This document shows positions 34,000 through 43,415 of a DNA stretch of 64,000 nucleotides, piece by piece. The position numbers were made by a program, and so were the translations under genes. How positions within the stretch are numbered: the stretch's first letter is position 1; each line of letters starts with the position of its first letter. This DNA comes from Paramicrobacterium agarici (GTDB taxonomy: Bacteria > Actinomycetota > Actinomycetes > Actinomycetales > Microbacteriaceae). The stretch covers positions 620,001 through 684,000 of the forward strand of contig NZ_PDJE01000001.1 in NCBI RefSeq assembly GCF_002563955.1. Reading direction: 5' to 3'. A model generated the notes under the pieces. The model worked only from the letters and a program-made list of their open reading frames with translations, ran no database searches and was not told the origin of the DNA.

Positions 34000-34821
34000 A
34001 TGAGGCGGTTCACCGAGAAGACGGCGCTGGTCACGGGCGGCGCTCACGGCATTGGGTTTGCCTGCGCGCGGCGGCTTGCCGCAGAGGGCGCAACGGTGGC
34101 TATCGCAGACGTCGACATGGATGCTGCCGCAGACGCAGCATCCGCGGTCAACGACGTCACGCACGAGCACAGTGCCTTCGCTGTCGCGTGCGACGTGACG
34201 CAGCGAGATTCGGTCGAGCAAGCGGTAGCGGCGGTGGTCGAGCGGTGTAGCCGGCTCGATGTGCTTGTGAGCAACGTCGGCATCGCCAGCGCTGTGCGAT
34301 TCGCCGACACCGACGATGCTGAGTGGAACCGGCAGCTCGACCCGACACTGACCGGATCGATGCGTGTCATCCGTGCCGCACTGCCACACCTGCTCGAGGC
34401 ACCGGGCGGCGGAGCGGTGGTGGCGACAGCATCCGTCAACGGGCTCATCGCGTGCGGCGGCGTCGCGTACTCGGCGGCGAAGGCCGGTGTGATCAACGCC
34501 ATAAAGAATCTCGCGGCCGAGTTCGGGGCCAACGCTCGCGGAACTGTCGGCGCCGACAGAGGCTGGGTTCGGTTCAACGCCGTCGCGCCCGGTACGACCG
34601 AGACGCGGGCGTGGACCGATCGAGGCGCCGAGGGCGAGCGCGAGATGCGCGAGTTCGCGGCGCTCACGGCGATGGGCCGGCCGGGGTTGCCCGACGAGAT
34701 CGCCGCCGCTGTGGCGTTCTTGGCATCGAGCGATGCCTCGTGGATCACGGGTGTCGCGCTTCCCGTCGACGGCGGACTCACGGTCGGGCCGCTCGCGCAG
34801 GTTCTCGCGCACGACGCGTGA
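34000..34821 (+). CDS. short-chain dehydrogenase/reductase
   Basis: NAD(P)-dependent SDR of 273 residues from the ATG at 34000, with GGAGG 5-6 bases upstream. TGGAHGIG is the cofactor motif, NVGIAS replaces NNAG, and the catalytic set is ATASVNG (Ser) with YSAAKAG (Tyr/Lys). The C-terminal FLASSDASWITGVALPVDGG is classical. The gene carries a close inverted pair of the over-represented octamer at 34118-34142, encoding an Asp-Ala...Ala-Ser insert. Substrate unknown. Confidence 0.87.
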   Translation: MRRFTEKTALVTGGAHGIGFACARRLAAEGATVAIADVDMDAAADAASAVNDVTHEHSAFAVACDVTQRDSVEQAVAAVVERCSRLDVLVSNVGIASAVRFADTDDAEWNRQLDPTLTGSMRVIRAALPHLLEAPGGGAVVATASVNGLIACGGVAYSAAKAGVINAIKNLAAEFGANARGTVGADRGWVRFNAVAPGTTETRAWTDRGAEGEREMREFAALTAMGRPGLPDEIAAAVAFLASSDASWITGVALPVDGGLTVGPLAQVLAHDA

Positions 34822-34926
34822 GCTGCGCGTCGCCGTTCAGATAATCGGAAGTACGCCTTGATGCGCCGCGTGTCGCCCCGCCGCGCACGGCGTGTCCGGG
34901 CAGGAATCCGACTATCCGACTGTGAC

Positions 34927-35835
34927 TCAGAACGTGAGCGACTCCTCGTCGTTCACCGACAACGACAGCACAGCCGTCTCGATGCCCTCGTGCGACTCGA
35001 GCTCGCGCTCGAGACGACGCAGCTCGATCGCCACGTCGTTCTCATCGTCGTTGCCGACCATGTCGACCTCGGCCACGAGGAACAGCCGTCCGGGTCCCAC
35101 GTACTCCAGGTGTAGGTACGTCACGCGCTCGATGTCTGAGTGCGCGAGCAGCTGCTGCCCCACTTCGGCCCGAACTCTCGGCGACGACTCCGCACCGACG
35201 AGGAACTTTCGATTGCGGTCGATGAGTACGAGAGCGACGACGCCGAGCAGCACGCCGATCGCGATCGATCCGATGGCGTCCCAAATGGCGTTGCCGGTGA
35301 TCTGGTGCAGAAAAATACCTGAGGCGGCCAAGAGGATGCCGATGAGGGCCGCCGAGTCTTCGGCGAAGACCGCGCGCAACGTGGTGTCTGAGCCGCTGAG
35401 CACGAGGCGAACAGGCGACACCCTCAATTTTCGCGAACGACGCCGCACCTGAATGGTCGCCTGCGTGAACGAGACGCCCTCGAGAACGAATGCGGCGCCG
35501 AGCACAATGTAGGCGATGCTGGGCGACTCGACGGGCCCGGGGTGTGACAGCTGCTGCACACCGTGCATGACCGACACCACGGCGCCGGCGGTGAAGATGC
35601 CGAAGGCCGCGATGAGCGACCACACGTATGCCTCGCGGCCGTATCCGAGCGGATGCCGCTCGTCTTTCGGCTTTGCCGAGCGCTTGTCGGCGACGATGAG
35701 GAACACCTCATTGCCAGCATCCGCCCATGAATGGGCAGCCTCTGCGAGCATCGACGCCGAGCCCGTGAGTGCTGCGGCGACGGATTTTGCGATGGCGACA
35801 AGCACGTTGGCGGTGAACGCGATAATGACGGTCAT
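34927..35835 (-). CDS. cation diffusion facilitator (CDF) metal exporter
   Basis: Divalent metal/proton antiporter of 302 residues with about six helices. HSWADAGNE in helix 2 and EDSAALIG in helix 5 hold the expected metal-site residues. The cytoplasmic C-terminal domain spans about residues 205-302. Like FieF or MMT1-type members, it would export Zn2+, Fe2+ or Mn2+ into the medium. The ATG is at 35835. An Nramp-type transporter gene lies about 1 kb away. Confidence 0.87.
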   Translation of the reverse strand: MTVIIAFTANVLVAIAKSVAAALTGSASMLAEAAHSWADAGNEVFLIVADKRSAKPKDERHPLGYGREAYVWSLIAAFGIFTAGAVVSVMHGVQQLSHPGPVESPSIAYIVLGAAFVLEGVSFTQATIQVRRRSRKLRVSPVRLVLSGSDTTLRAVFAEDSAALIGILLAASGIFLHQITGNAIWDAIGSIAIGVLLGVVALVLIDRNRKFLVGAESSPRVRAEVGQQLLAHSDIERVTYLHLEYVGPGRLFLVAEVDMVGNDDENDVAIELRRLERELESHEGIETAVLSLSVNDEESLTF

Positions 35836-35969
35836 GCCTCTCCCTTCGATTCGTCACACTACGCTCGGCGCAACATTGCGCGTCACCCCTTGACGGCGTG
35901 ACGATGCCGAGCGACCTCGTCGGGCGCAGCCCGGCGGTCGCGCGCGTCAGCAAGGCGAGAGGCTGGGCG

Positions 35970-36656
35970 TCACACCACGACCTCGCGTGCGGCGTCCCAC
36001 GGTTCGGCCCAGCCGAGCTCGTCGAAGATGCGTGACAGCAGCACACCGGTGAAACCCCACAAGAGGGTGTCTGTGCCCGCAAGCGTGAACGCCGGAGCCC
36101 TGAAGGTGTGCTCGCCGTAGCGTCGCACCGACGTGACGCGGTTGGCGGGGTTGAGCAGATCGGCGACGGGAACTCGAAAGACCTCGACCGTTTCAGCATG
36201 GTCGACGGCCGCCACGCGAGACGGATGCCGCCACCAGCCCAGCACGGGAGTGACGACGTGTCTGCTCACGGCGAGCGGCGCGTCGGGCAGCGTGCCGAGC
36301 ACGTCGACGCCCGCGGGGTCGAGCCCCGTCTCTTCGCGCGCTTCGCGCAAGGCTGCGGAGACAGCATCCGTGTCACCTGGTTCGAGCCGACCACCGGGAA
36401 ACGAGATCTGCCCCGGGTGCGACCGCAGTGTGGCCGCGCGTCGCTGCAGCAGTACGTCGATGTCGGCCGAGACCGGGGAGTCGGCTGTGACCGCGGGGGC
36501 GTCGTCGAGTTTGCCGAACAGAATCAGGACGGCGGCGGGGCGTACGTCGTCGGATGCTGCCGGAAGCAGGCCGCGCTGCCAGTCGATGTCGCGCGTGCAC
36601 AGCGCTTGCAGGTGGGAGCGGGCAGGATGCTGCTCACCAGCAGTGCTGACGGACAT
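35970..36656 (-). CDS. NUDIX hydrolase, CoA-pyrophosphatase type
   Basis: A protein of 228 residues. The Nudix box is GGRLEPGDTDAVSAALREAREETGL (positions about 91-115, shown in part), matching Gx5Ex7REUxEExGU. Upstream, LLQRRAATLRSHPGQISFPGG matches the CoA-diphosphatase subgroup (NudL/YeaB; shown in part). It cleaves the pyrophosphate of CoA or similar nucleotides. The C-terminus ends GFTGVLLSRIFDELGW, again typical of that subgroup. Confidence 0.88.
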   Translation of the reverse strand: MSVSTAGEQHPARSHLQALCTRDIDWQRGLLPAASDDVRPAAVLILFGKLDDAPAVTADSPVSADIDVLLQRRAATLRSHPGQISFPGGRLEPGDTDAVSAALREAREETGLDPAGVDVLGTLPDAPLAVSRHVVTPVLGWWRHPSRVAAVDHAETVEVFRVPVADLLNPANRVTSVRRYGEHTFRAPAFTLAGTDTLLWGFTGVLLSRIFDELGWAEPWDAAREVVV

Positions 36657-36784
36657 GCTCTCAGCCTATGCCGCACGACGACCTGTGGACAGCTGCCCTC
36701 GTCGCTGGCGTGCGGGTCTAGTGTGAAAAGTGCTCGTGCACAGGCGCGGCGCAACGGGGCACGCGAGAAGAGGGGGCAGACGCG

Positions 36785-38050
36785 ATGGCAGACGCATCGT
36801 CGGGTTTGGCGGCAGAACCGCGCAAGAAGTGGAAGGTCATCGGACCGGGCATCGTCGTCGCGGCGACAGGTGTCGGAGCATCCGACATGGTCTCGACACT
36901 GGTCGCGGGCTCGATGTTCGGCTACACGCTGCTGTGGGCGATCATCGTGGGCGTCGTTCTGAAGATCGTGCTCGTCGAGGGCGCCGGACGCTACGTTCTC
37001 GCGTCGGGAAAGACCATCTTCGAGGGCTGGCGAACACTCGGTCGTTGGCCCGTCTGGTACTTCGCGCCGTACATCATCATCTGGGGCTTCATTTACGGAG
37101 CAACGGCGATGGCGACGACGGCGCTGCCGCTGGCCGCACTCTTTCCCGCCGTTCCCCTAAATGTGTTCGCCGTCGGCACCGGCCTGCTCGGTCTCGTGCT
37201 TGTGTGGTTCAACCGCTACGCGGTCTTCGAGAAGATCACGGCGGTGCTCGTCGGTGTGATGTTCGTGATCATCGTGGGCCTCGCCATCATCGCGGCACCG
37301 AGCCTTCCCGGGCTGCTCGCCGGGCTCATTCCGCGACTGCCCGAAGGCTCCGTGCTCTACACGCTTGCGATGTCGGGTGGAATCGGCGGCACCATCACGC
37401 TCGTCGCCTACGGGTACTGGCTGCGTGAGAAAGGGTGGTCACACCCGTCGTGGATGCGCGTCATGCGCATCGACAACACCATGGCGTACGTGATGACCGG
37501 CATCTTCGTCATCGCCATGTTCATCGTCGGCGCAACGGTCGTGGCCGACGCCGGCGTCACGCTGAGCACCGACTCCAAAGGACTGCTCGATCTCACCGAC
37601 GTGCTCAACGACAAATACGGCACGTTCATCGGCACTGCGTTCCTCGTCGGATTCTTCGCCGCGGCGTTCTCATCTCTCATCGGCGTGTGGAACGGCGTCT
37701 CGCTCATGTTCGCCGACTTCTGGGGCAACATGCGCGGCAAGTCGAGCGACCACCCGGACTCGCGCGAGAACGGCAAGTATTTTCGCTTCTACATGCTGTG
37801 GCTCACGTTTCCGCCCATGCTTCTGCTGCTGATCGGCAAGCCGATCGCCCTCGTGATCGCCTACGGGGTGCTCGGCGCGCTGTTCCTGCCGTTCCTCGCG
37901 ATCACACTGCTGCCGCTGCTCAACACCGACCGCGTGCCGAAGCAGTGGCGCAACCGCTGGTACACGAACGTCGCCCTGGTGATCACCGCGGCACTGTTCA
38001 TCTGCCTCGCGATCTACAAGCTCGCCGACATCATCATCGGGCTTTTCTGA
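36785..38050 (+). CDS. divergent Nramp-family transporter
   Basis: Integral membrane protein of 421 residues with about 11 helices and overall Nramp similarity: IGPGIVVAATGVGASDMVST in helix 1 and SMFGYTLLW after it. The metal-binding DPGN of helix 1 is GASD here, and the helix-6 MPHN is replaced by LVAY (TITLVAYGYWLREKG). Both motifs are needed for Mn/Fe selectivity in classical Nramps, so the cargo may be another ion or solute. AGAGGGG lies upstream of the ATG. It is followed by one octamer copy and the convergent XRE-cupin gene. Confidence 0.8.
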   Translation: MADASSGLAAEPRKKWKVIGPGIVVAATGVGASDMVSTLVAGSMFGYTLLWAIIVGVVLKIVLVEGAGRYVLASGKTIFEGWRTLGRWPVWYFAPYIIIWGFIYGATAMATTALPLAALFPAVPLNVFAVGTGLLGLVLVWFNRYAVFEKITAVLVGVMFVIIVGLAIIAAPSLPGLLAGLIPRLPEGSVLYTLAMSGGIGGTITLVAYGYWLREKGWSHPSWMRVMRIDNTMAYVMTGIFVIAMFIVGATVVADAGVTLSTDSKGLLDLTDVLNDKYGTFIGTAFLVGFFAAAFSSLIGVWNGVSLMFADFWGNMRGKSSDHPDSRENGKYFRFYMLWLTFPPMLLLLIGKPIALVIAYGVLGALFLPFLAITLLPLLNTDRVPKQWRNRWYTNVALVITAALFICLAIYKLADIIIGLF

Positions 38051-38078
38051 CGGATGCTGCGGCACGTTGCCGCACCCT

Positions 38079-38663
38079 TCATGCTCGTTGATCGTGCAGA
38101 TGAGCGCGTTCGCCGTCGCGATCGAAGATCGTCAGAATCTCGACGGGCCCGTCGTGCGCCTCGATGAGGTGGGGGACGAGCGTGGAGAACTCTGCCGCTT
38201 CTCCCGCCTCGACGATGTGCGTGTGGTCGCCGATGTGCAGCCTCGCGGTACCCGACAGCACGGTGAACCAGTCGTTTCCCGGATGCACGCGGCGCTCGTC
38301 GCCCGGGTCGAAATCTTCGGTGAGGCGCATCTTCGCCACCGTGACGCCGCCCGGCGATTCGCGTGACAGAACCCACATGGTCCGCCCCGGCGTCTCTTCG
38401 GGCTCTGGGCGAATCACGACATCATCGGCATCGGGAGACTCGACAAGCTCATCGAGCGAGGTGCCGAGCGCGCGTGCGAGCGTCACGAGCTGATCGATCG
38501 CGATCCGCCGGTGCCCCGTCTCGATGCGGCTGAGCGTCGACGGACTCATGAAGCAGCGCTCGGCGAGCGTATCGAGTGACCACCCTTTCGCAATGCGCAG
38601 CCCCCGAATGCGCTTGCGAATGAGGACGTCAACGTCAGGGGCTATCGGCTCGTCTTGCTTCAT
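38079..38663 (-). CDS. XRE-family regulator with C-terminal cupin sensor
   Basis: DNA-binding protein of 194 residues. The HTH (about 12-70) includes LRIAKGWSLDTLAERCFMSP (20 residues) and STLSRIETGHRR. The cupin domain (about 110-185) includes HPGNDWFTVLSGTARLHIGD (20 residues) and FSTLVPHLIEAHDGP. This class controls nearby metabolic or redox operons in response to a small ligand. It is divergent from the methyltransferase/flavoprotein operon with a palindrome over its own start codon (ATG at 38663). Confidence 0.88.
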   Translation of the reverse strand: MKQDEPIAPDVDVLIRKRIRGLRIAKGWSLDTLAERCFMSPSTLSRIETGHRRIAIDQLVTLARALGTSLDELVESPDADDVVIRPEPEETPGRTMWVLSRESPGGVTVAKMRLTEDFDPGDERRVHPGNDWFTVLSGTARLHIGDHTHIVEAGEAAEFSTLVPHLIEAHDGPVEILTIFDRDGERAHLHDQRA

Positions 38664-38670
38664 AAGCAAG
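38654..38670. promoter_or_regulatory. palindrome CTTGCTT-CAT-AAGCAAG across the XRE start codon
   Basis: A perfect 7-bp inverted repeat with a 3-base centre, where the centre is the complement of the XRE gene's ATG. It lies 40 bases before the methyltransferase start. As the only clear dyad in the divergent gap it is the likely binding site of the XRE-cupin protein, blocking its own gene and the divergent promoter. Confidence 0.6.
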
Positions 38671-38710
38671 AGTGTATGCTGCTCGCGCACGAGGTGTCTA
38701 CCATGGACGC

Positions 38711-39610
38711 ATGCCGCACGATCACTCCGTTATCAACTCCCACCACGCGCACAGCGAGGGGCTCGTCGAAATGCTCGAGCTCGACGCCGCGACCACCGGT
38801 GCCTACCTCGACGAGATCCCCGCGTGGATCGCCGACCGCGTGGAGTGCGCTCCCGAGCTGATCGTCGACCTCGGCGCGGGAACTGGCGCGGGGAGCATTG
38901 CGCTCGCGCGGCGCTTTGCGACAGCATCCATTCGCGCCGTCGACGCCTCGACCGCCATGCTCGACCACGTGGCGCAACGCGCAGAGGAGCGTGGGCTCGC
39001 GTCGCGCATCCGCACCGTGCTGTGCGACCTCGACGACGGGTGGCCGGATGCTGTCACGGGCGCCGACCTGGTGTGGGCGTCGTCATCGCTGCACGAGGTG
39101 GCCGACCCCGACCGCGTGCTGCGTGACGCCCGCGACGCGCTGCGTCCAGGTGGACTGCTCGCCGTCATCGAGATGGACGTGCTTCCGAGCTTTCTGCCGC
39201 ACGACTATCCCGCCTCGGCGCCGGGCCTCGAACAGCGCGCTCACGATGCGCTCGCTCGCCTGGGCTGGAACGCGCACGGAGATTGGGCGCACAACATCGA
39301 GAACGCCGGCCTCGAGCTGATCGGCCGCAAGACCGTCACGGCCGAGTCTCGCGGACCTGCGACCCTGGCGTACGCGCGGGCGTGGCTGACGAGGCTGGCC
39401 GCTGCGCTGCCCGGACACGTCGACGCGCGCGACATCGACGCGCTCGAGACGCTCCTCAGCGACGACGCCGAGCTGCGTCGCGTCGCCACGACGGTTCGCG
39501 GCTCACGCACAGCCGTGCTCGCACGTCGACCCGAAGACCCATCACCGCAGACACGGTCGGCGCCCAGGGCGGCGCACGACGTGACTCACGAAGGAGAAGA
39601 CCATGACTGA
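38711..39610 (+). CDS. class I SAM-dependent methyltransferase
   Basis: A protein of 299 residues. The SAM-binding motif I is LIVDLGAGTGAGSIALARRF (20 residues), with AVDASTAML as motif II and ALRPGGLLAVIEM as the post-motif. The N-terminus is His-rich (MPHDHSVINSHHAHSEG), a feature of this regulator/methyltransferase/reductase operon type. ATG at 38711. It overlaps the flavoprotein gene by eight bases, so they are co-translated. Substrate unknown. Confidence 0.85.
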   Translation: MPHDHSVINSHHAHSEGLVEMLELDAATTGAYLDEIPAWIADRVECAPELIVDLGAGTGAGSIALARRFATASIRAVDASTAMLDHVAQRAEERGLASRIRTVLCDLDDGWPDAVTGADLVWASSSLHEVADPDRVLRDARDALRPGGLLAVIEMDVLPSFLPHDYPASAPGLEQRAHDALARLGWNAHGDWAHNIENAGLELIGRKTVTAESRGPATLAYARAWLTRLAAALPGHVDARDIDALETLLSDDAELRRVATTVRGSRTAVLARRPEDPSPQTRSAPRAAHDVTHEGEDHD

Positions 39611-40580
39611 CGTTCACACGACACTCAATACAGCCGCGGACGCTCGCGTTGACGTCGCCATCATCGGCGGCGGTGCGGCAGGGCTCAGCGCGGCCGTCAC
39701 GCTCGCGCGGTCCCTGCGCTCCGTCGTCGTCATCGACGCGGGCGAGCCCCGAAATGCCCCGGCGGAGGGCGTGCACAACCTGCTCGGCCGCGAAGGCATC
39801 GCCCCCGGCGACCTGATCGCGCAGGGCCGTGCTGAAGCAGAAGCGTACGGGGCGCGGATGCTGTCGGGCAGCGTCGCGCACGTGCGACGCGACGGCGACG
39901 ACATCGTGCTCGAGCTGGAAGACGGCGACGAGCTGCGCGCTCGCCGCATCCTGTTGGCCACCGGCCTGCGCGACGAGCTCCCCGACGTTGCCGGCATCAC
40001 CGACCTGTGGGGCACCCACGTGCTGCACTGCCCGTACTGCCACGGATGGGAAGTGCGCGGGCAGCGCATCGGCGTGCTCGGCACGACGCCCATGGCGATG
40101 CACCAGGTGCTGCTGTTCCGCCAGCTGAGCGAGCACATCACGCTGTTCACCCACACGATGCCCGAGCTGACGAGCGACGACTGGGATACTCTTGCGGCGC
40201 TCAACGTCGAGGTGGTGTCGGGGCGCGTGGGCGAGCTGCGATCTGAGAACGGGGAGCTCCGCTCGGCCGTGGTCGACGATGGGCACGAGTTCGCCATCGA
40301 CGCGCTCACCGTCGCCCCGAGAATGATCGCGAACAGCGACCTCTACGAACAGCTTGGCGGCGAACTCAGCGAGAATCCGATGGGCGTCTTCATCGAGACC
40401 GACTTTGCGGGCAAGACACCGATTGAGGGCGTGTGGGCAGCGGGCAACGTGCGCGACGTCGGGGCAGTTGTCGCGGCATCGGCGATGCAGGGCCTCATGG
40501 CGGGCGGCGCGATCAACGGCGAGCTCGCGACGGAAGAGGCTCGCGCGGCGGTCGCTGCCCGCGCTGCCAGAACGGCGTGA
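39603..40580 (+). CDS. thioredoxin reductase-like FAD/NAD(P) oxidoreductase
   Basis: Flavoprotein disulfide reductase of 325 residues. The FAD motif is VAIIGGGAAGLSAAVTLARS (20 residues, about 18-37). The active-site pair is Cys143/Cys146 in LHCPYCHGWEVRG, and the C-terminal FAD motif is GVWAAGNVRDVGAVVAASA. The CPYCHGWE stretch marks a branch separate from ordinary TrxB. GGAGAAGA precedes the ATG. It is fused in operon to a methyltransferase under an XRE-cupin regulator. Its electron acceptor is not known. Confidence 0.87.
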   Translation: MTDVHTTLNTAADARVDVAIIGGGAAGLSAAVTLARSLRSVVVIDAGEPRNAPAEGVHNLLGREGIAPGDLIAQGRAEAEAYGARMLSGSVAHVRRDGDDIVLELEDGDELRARRILLATGLRDELPDVAGITDLWGTHVLHCPYCHGWEVRGQRIGVLGTTPMAMHQVLLFRQLSEHITLFTHTMPELTSDDWDTLAALNVEVVSGRVGELRSENGELRSAVVDDGHEFAIDALTVAPRMIANSDLYEQLGGELSENPMGVFIETDFAGKTPIEGVWAAGNVRDVGAVVAASAMQGLMAGGAINGELATEEARAAVAARAARTA

Positions 40581-40670
40581 CGCGCGGGCGACGTTGAACC
40601 CTGCGCGCCTCGGATGCCACTGTGCGCGGCTTTGTTCGACGCTGCGCCGCGCACAGCGGCATCCGAACGT

Positions 40671-41087
40671 CTAGCGCAGGCTCTGCAGCACCCCGAGCAG
40701 TGCCATGCCGTACGATTCAGCCGGGTCGTCGCTCACGAAGGTCGCCGTGTCATCGCCCACCGTCACGGTCACCCGGTACTCGACCCCGCCTGCGGCATCC
40801 ACTCGCTCGAGGCGCTCGAACGCGCCCGCGAGCATGTCACGCAGCTGATCCTCGCGCGGCAGCCACACGGCATCGTCGAGTGCGACCGAGTCGAGCGCCC
40901 ATTCCGTCGTGCCGTTGAAGCCGAGAATCGTTCCCGTCGGGTACGTGTGCGCCTCGATCGTCATGTCGCTCACGGTGAACACGTCGCCCTCGAACTCGGG
41001 CCCGGCAACCTGAAACGCGTCGCCAGAGACAGGCGTCCACCGCAGTCCGGCCTCGCGCAGCCGATGGGCGAGCGGCGTGGAGATCAT
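40671..41087 (-). CDS. conserved actinobacterial protein of unknown function
   Basis: Soluble protein of 138 residues, beginning MISTPLAHRLREAGLRW. Recognisable stretches are VFTVSDMTIEAH, FNGTTEWALDSV and WLPREDQLRDMLAG. Similar proteins are sometimes labelled pilus assembly protein CpaE in related genomes, but it has no ATPase motif or other feature of CpaE, so that name is unsupported. The start at 41087 is taken because the conserved part begins there. Confidence 0.65.
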   Translation of the reverse strand: MISTPLAHRLREAGLRWTPVSGDAFQVAGPEFEGDVFTVSDMTIEAHTYPTGTILGFNGTTEWALDSVALDDAVWLPREDQLRDMLAGAFERLERVDAAGGVEYRVTVTVGDDTATFVSDDPAESYGMALLGVLQSLR

Positions 41088-41124
41088 CTTTCCAGTCTGG
41101 CACGCCGACCTCCCCGTAACGGTG

Positions 41125-42309
41125 CTACGGGCGACCGACCGCCTCGCGCGCGGCGACGAACGCATCCACGCAACGACGCACCTGCTCACTCGTGTGCGCG
41201 GCCGACAACTGCACGCGAATGCGCGCCTTGCCTCGTGGCACGACGGGAAAACTGAACGGCGTCACATAGATTCCCGCGGCGGTCATGTGGGCGGCCATAT
41301 CGACGGCGAGCGTGGCATCGCCGAGCATCACCGGAACGATCGGGTGTTCACCCGGCACGAGGTCGAACCCGGCATCGGTCATGAGAGAACGGAACTGAGC
41401 AGCGTTCTGCGCCAGCTGAGAACGCAGCTCGTCAGCATCCTGAACCAGATCGAGAGCGGCGAGCGTGCCAGCCACCACCGACGGGGCGAGCGAGTTCGAG
41501 AACAGGTAGGGGCGCGAGCGCTGACGCAGCAGGTCGACGATCTCGCGGTGCGCCGAGACGTAGCCGCCTGACGCGCCTCCGAGTGCCTTGCCGAACGTGC
41601 CTGTGTAGACGTCGATGCGGTCCTCGACATCGCACAGCTCCGGCGTGCCGCGCCCGTGTTCGCCGACAAACCCCGTCGCGTGCGAATCGTCGACGATCAC
41701 GAGGGCGTCGTAGGCTTCGGCCAGGTCGCAGATGCCGGCGAGCGGTGCGATGTGACCGTCCATCGAGAAGACGCCATCGGTGACGATCGCGCGAAAGCGG
41801 GCGCCGGATGCTGCACGTAGCTGCTCTTCAAGGTCGGCGAGGTCGCGGTTGCGGTACCGATACCGCTGCGCTTTGCAGAGACGGATGCCGTCGATGATCG
41901 ACGCGTGATTGAGCTCGTCGGAGATGATGGCATCGTCCGGCCCGAGCAGCGCCTCGAACAGGCCGCCGTTCGCATCGAAGCACGACGAATACAGAATCGT
42001 CGCCTCGGTGCCGAGGAACTCCGACATGCGACGCTCGAGCTCAATGTGCTGCGTCTGCGTTCCGCAGATGAAGCGCACGCTCGCCATGCCGAAGCCCCAC
42101 TCGTCGAGCGCTGCCCGTGCAGCATCCCGAATTGCCGGATGATCGGCCAGCCCGAGGTAGTTGTTCGCGCAGAAGTTGAGCACCTCGCGACCGTCGGTCG
42201 ACACGCGTGCGCCCTGTGCCCCGGCGATGCCATTCTCGCGCTTGGTCAGTCCCGCCTCGTCGATCGCCGAGAGCTCGCTCTGCAGGTGCTGCTTGAACGA
42301 GGTGTACAT
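41125..42309 (-). CDS. kbl: glycine C-acetyltransferase (2-amino-3-ketobutyrate CoA ligase)
   Basis: PLP enzyme of the alpha-oxoamine synthase family, 394 residues. It splits 2-amino-3-ketobutyrate with CoA into glycine and acetyl-CoA. Motifs are [14 protein letters not shown] near residue 45, [20 protein letters not shown] with the PLP-ring aspartate, and [14 protein letters not shown] with the PLP lysine. Its ATG overlaps the TGA of tdh (TGATG), so the two steps of threonine breakdown are co-translated. Confidence 0.95.
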   Translation of the reverse strand: MYTSFKQHLQSELSAIDEAGLTKRENGIAGAQGARVSTDGREVLNFCANNYLGLADHPAIRDAARAALDEWGFGMASVRFICGTQTQHIELERRMSEFLGTEATILYSSCFDANGGLFEALLGPDDAIISDELNHASIIDGIRLCKAQRYRYRNRDLADLEEQLRAASGARFRAIVTDGVFSMDGHIAPLAGICDLAEAYDALVIVDDSHATGFVGEHGRGTPELCDVEDRIDVYTGTFGKALGGASGGYVSAHREIVDLLRQRSRPYLFSNSLAPSVVAGTLAALDLVQDADELRSQLAQNAAQFRSLMTDAGFDLVPGEHPIVPVMLGDATLAVDMAAHMTAAGIYVTPFSFPVVPRGKARIRVQLSAAHTSEQVRRCVDAFVAAREAVGRP

Positions 42310-43352
42310 CAGATCTCCGTCCAGTCCATGACGACCTTGCCGCCGCCCGCGTTCGCCGCTGTCTCGAACGCGCTCTGCCAGTCGCGCGCCGCGAACCGGT
42401 CAGAGACGATCGAGCCGATGGATGCTGCGAGAGTTTCGCTGCTCTGCAGCATCGCCGTCATGGCGTTCCACGTGTCAAACATCTCCCGACCGTAGATGCC
42501 CTTAAGCGTCAGCATCCGTGTGACGACCGAGCCCCAATCGATCGAGAACGGCTCCGAGGGGAGGCCGAGCATGGCGATGCGCCCGCCGTTGTTGATGTTG
42601 TCGACCATCTGCCGCATGGCGGCCGAGGCTCCGCTCATCTCGAAGCCGACGTCGAAGCCCTCGTGCATGTCGAGCGACGTGAATGCGTCGTGGATGCTCT
42701 CGTGTGCCGGGTTGATCGCGCGGTCGGCGCCCATCGACAGCGCGAGTTCGAGGCGTTCGTCGCTCACGTCTGTCGCGACGATGAAGCGGGCGCCGATGTG
42801 GCGTGTGATCGCGATGGCCATCAGACCGATCGGGCCGCAGCCCGTAATGAGCACGTCTTCGCCCACGACGGGGAACGATAGGGCCGTGTGCACGGCGTTG
42901 CCGAGTGGGTCGAAGATCGCGGCGACGTCTTTGTCGATGTCCGGGTTGTGCGCCCATACGTTGGTGCCGGGCAGGGTGATGTACTCGGCAAAAGCGCCGT
43001 CGCGGTTGACGCCGATGCCCTGCGTGCGAATGCACATCTGGCGGCGTCCCGCGCGGCAGTTGCGGCACACACCGCACACGATGTGCCCTTCTCCCGACAC
43101 CAGATCGCCGACGCTCACGCCTTTCACGAGCTCTCCCACATCGACGACCTCGCCGCAGAACTCATGACCGGGAATCAGAGGGTGAGTGACGGCGGATGCT
43201 GCCCAGTCATCCCACCGCAGAATGTGCAGGTCGGTTCCGCAGATTCCCGTGCGCAGCACCCGGATCTTCACTTCGTCGGGCGCGGCTTCCGGCTCCGGCC
43301 GCTCGACGATGTCGAATCCGGCAGTCGGGCCGGCCTTGTAGAGGGCCTTCAT
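42309..43352 (-). CDS. tdh: L-threonine 3-dehydrogenase
   Basis: Zinc-dependent medium-chain dehydrogenase of 347 residues that oxidises threonine to 2-amino-3-ketobutyrate. Catalytic zinc ligands are in [10 protein letters not shown] and [14 protein letters not shown], and the structural zinc cysteines in [15 protein letters not shown]. The NAD fold is [14 protein letters not shown]. The threonine branch is supported by DWDDWA-like spacing (here RWDDWA) and the coupled kbl gene. First gene of the tdh-kbl operon. Confidence 0.95.
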   Translation of the reverse strand: MKALYKAGPTAGFDIVERPEPEAAPDEVKIRVLRTGICGTDLHILRWDDWAASAVTHPLIPGHEFCGEVVDVGELVKGVSVGDLVSGEGHIVCGVCRNCRAGRRQMCIRTQGIGVNRDGAFAEYITLPGTNVWAHNPDIDKDVAAIFDPLGNAVHTALSFPVVGEDVLITGCGPIGLMAIAITRHIGARFIVATDVSDERLELALSMGADRAINPAHESIHDAFTSLDMHEGFDVGFEMSGASAAMRQMVDNINNGGRIAMLGLPSEPFSIDWGSVVTRMLTLKGIYGREMFDTWNAMTAMLQSSETLAASIGSIVSDRFAARDWQSAFETAANAGGGKVVMDWTEI

Positions 43353-43415
43353 TGGCGTCCTCGCTCCTTTCCCTTCTGGGGGTGTGGTGTTTGGAGCCCT
43401 TGTGAGGCTCCCCCG

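Noticed and set aside
40671..41087. Name CpaE (pilus assembly) for the 138-residue protein
   Set aside because: It has no P-loop ATPase and a fraction of the CpaE length. That label in related genomes looks like propagated error.
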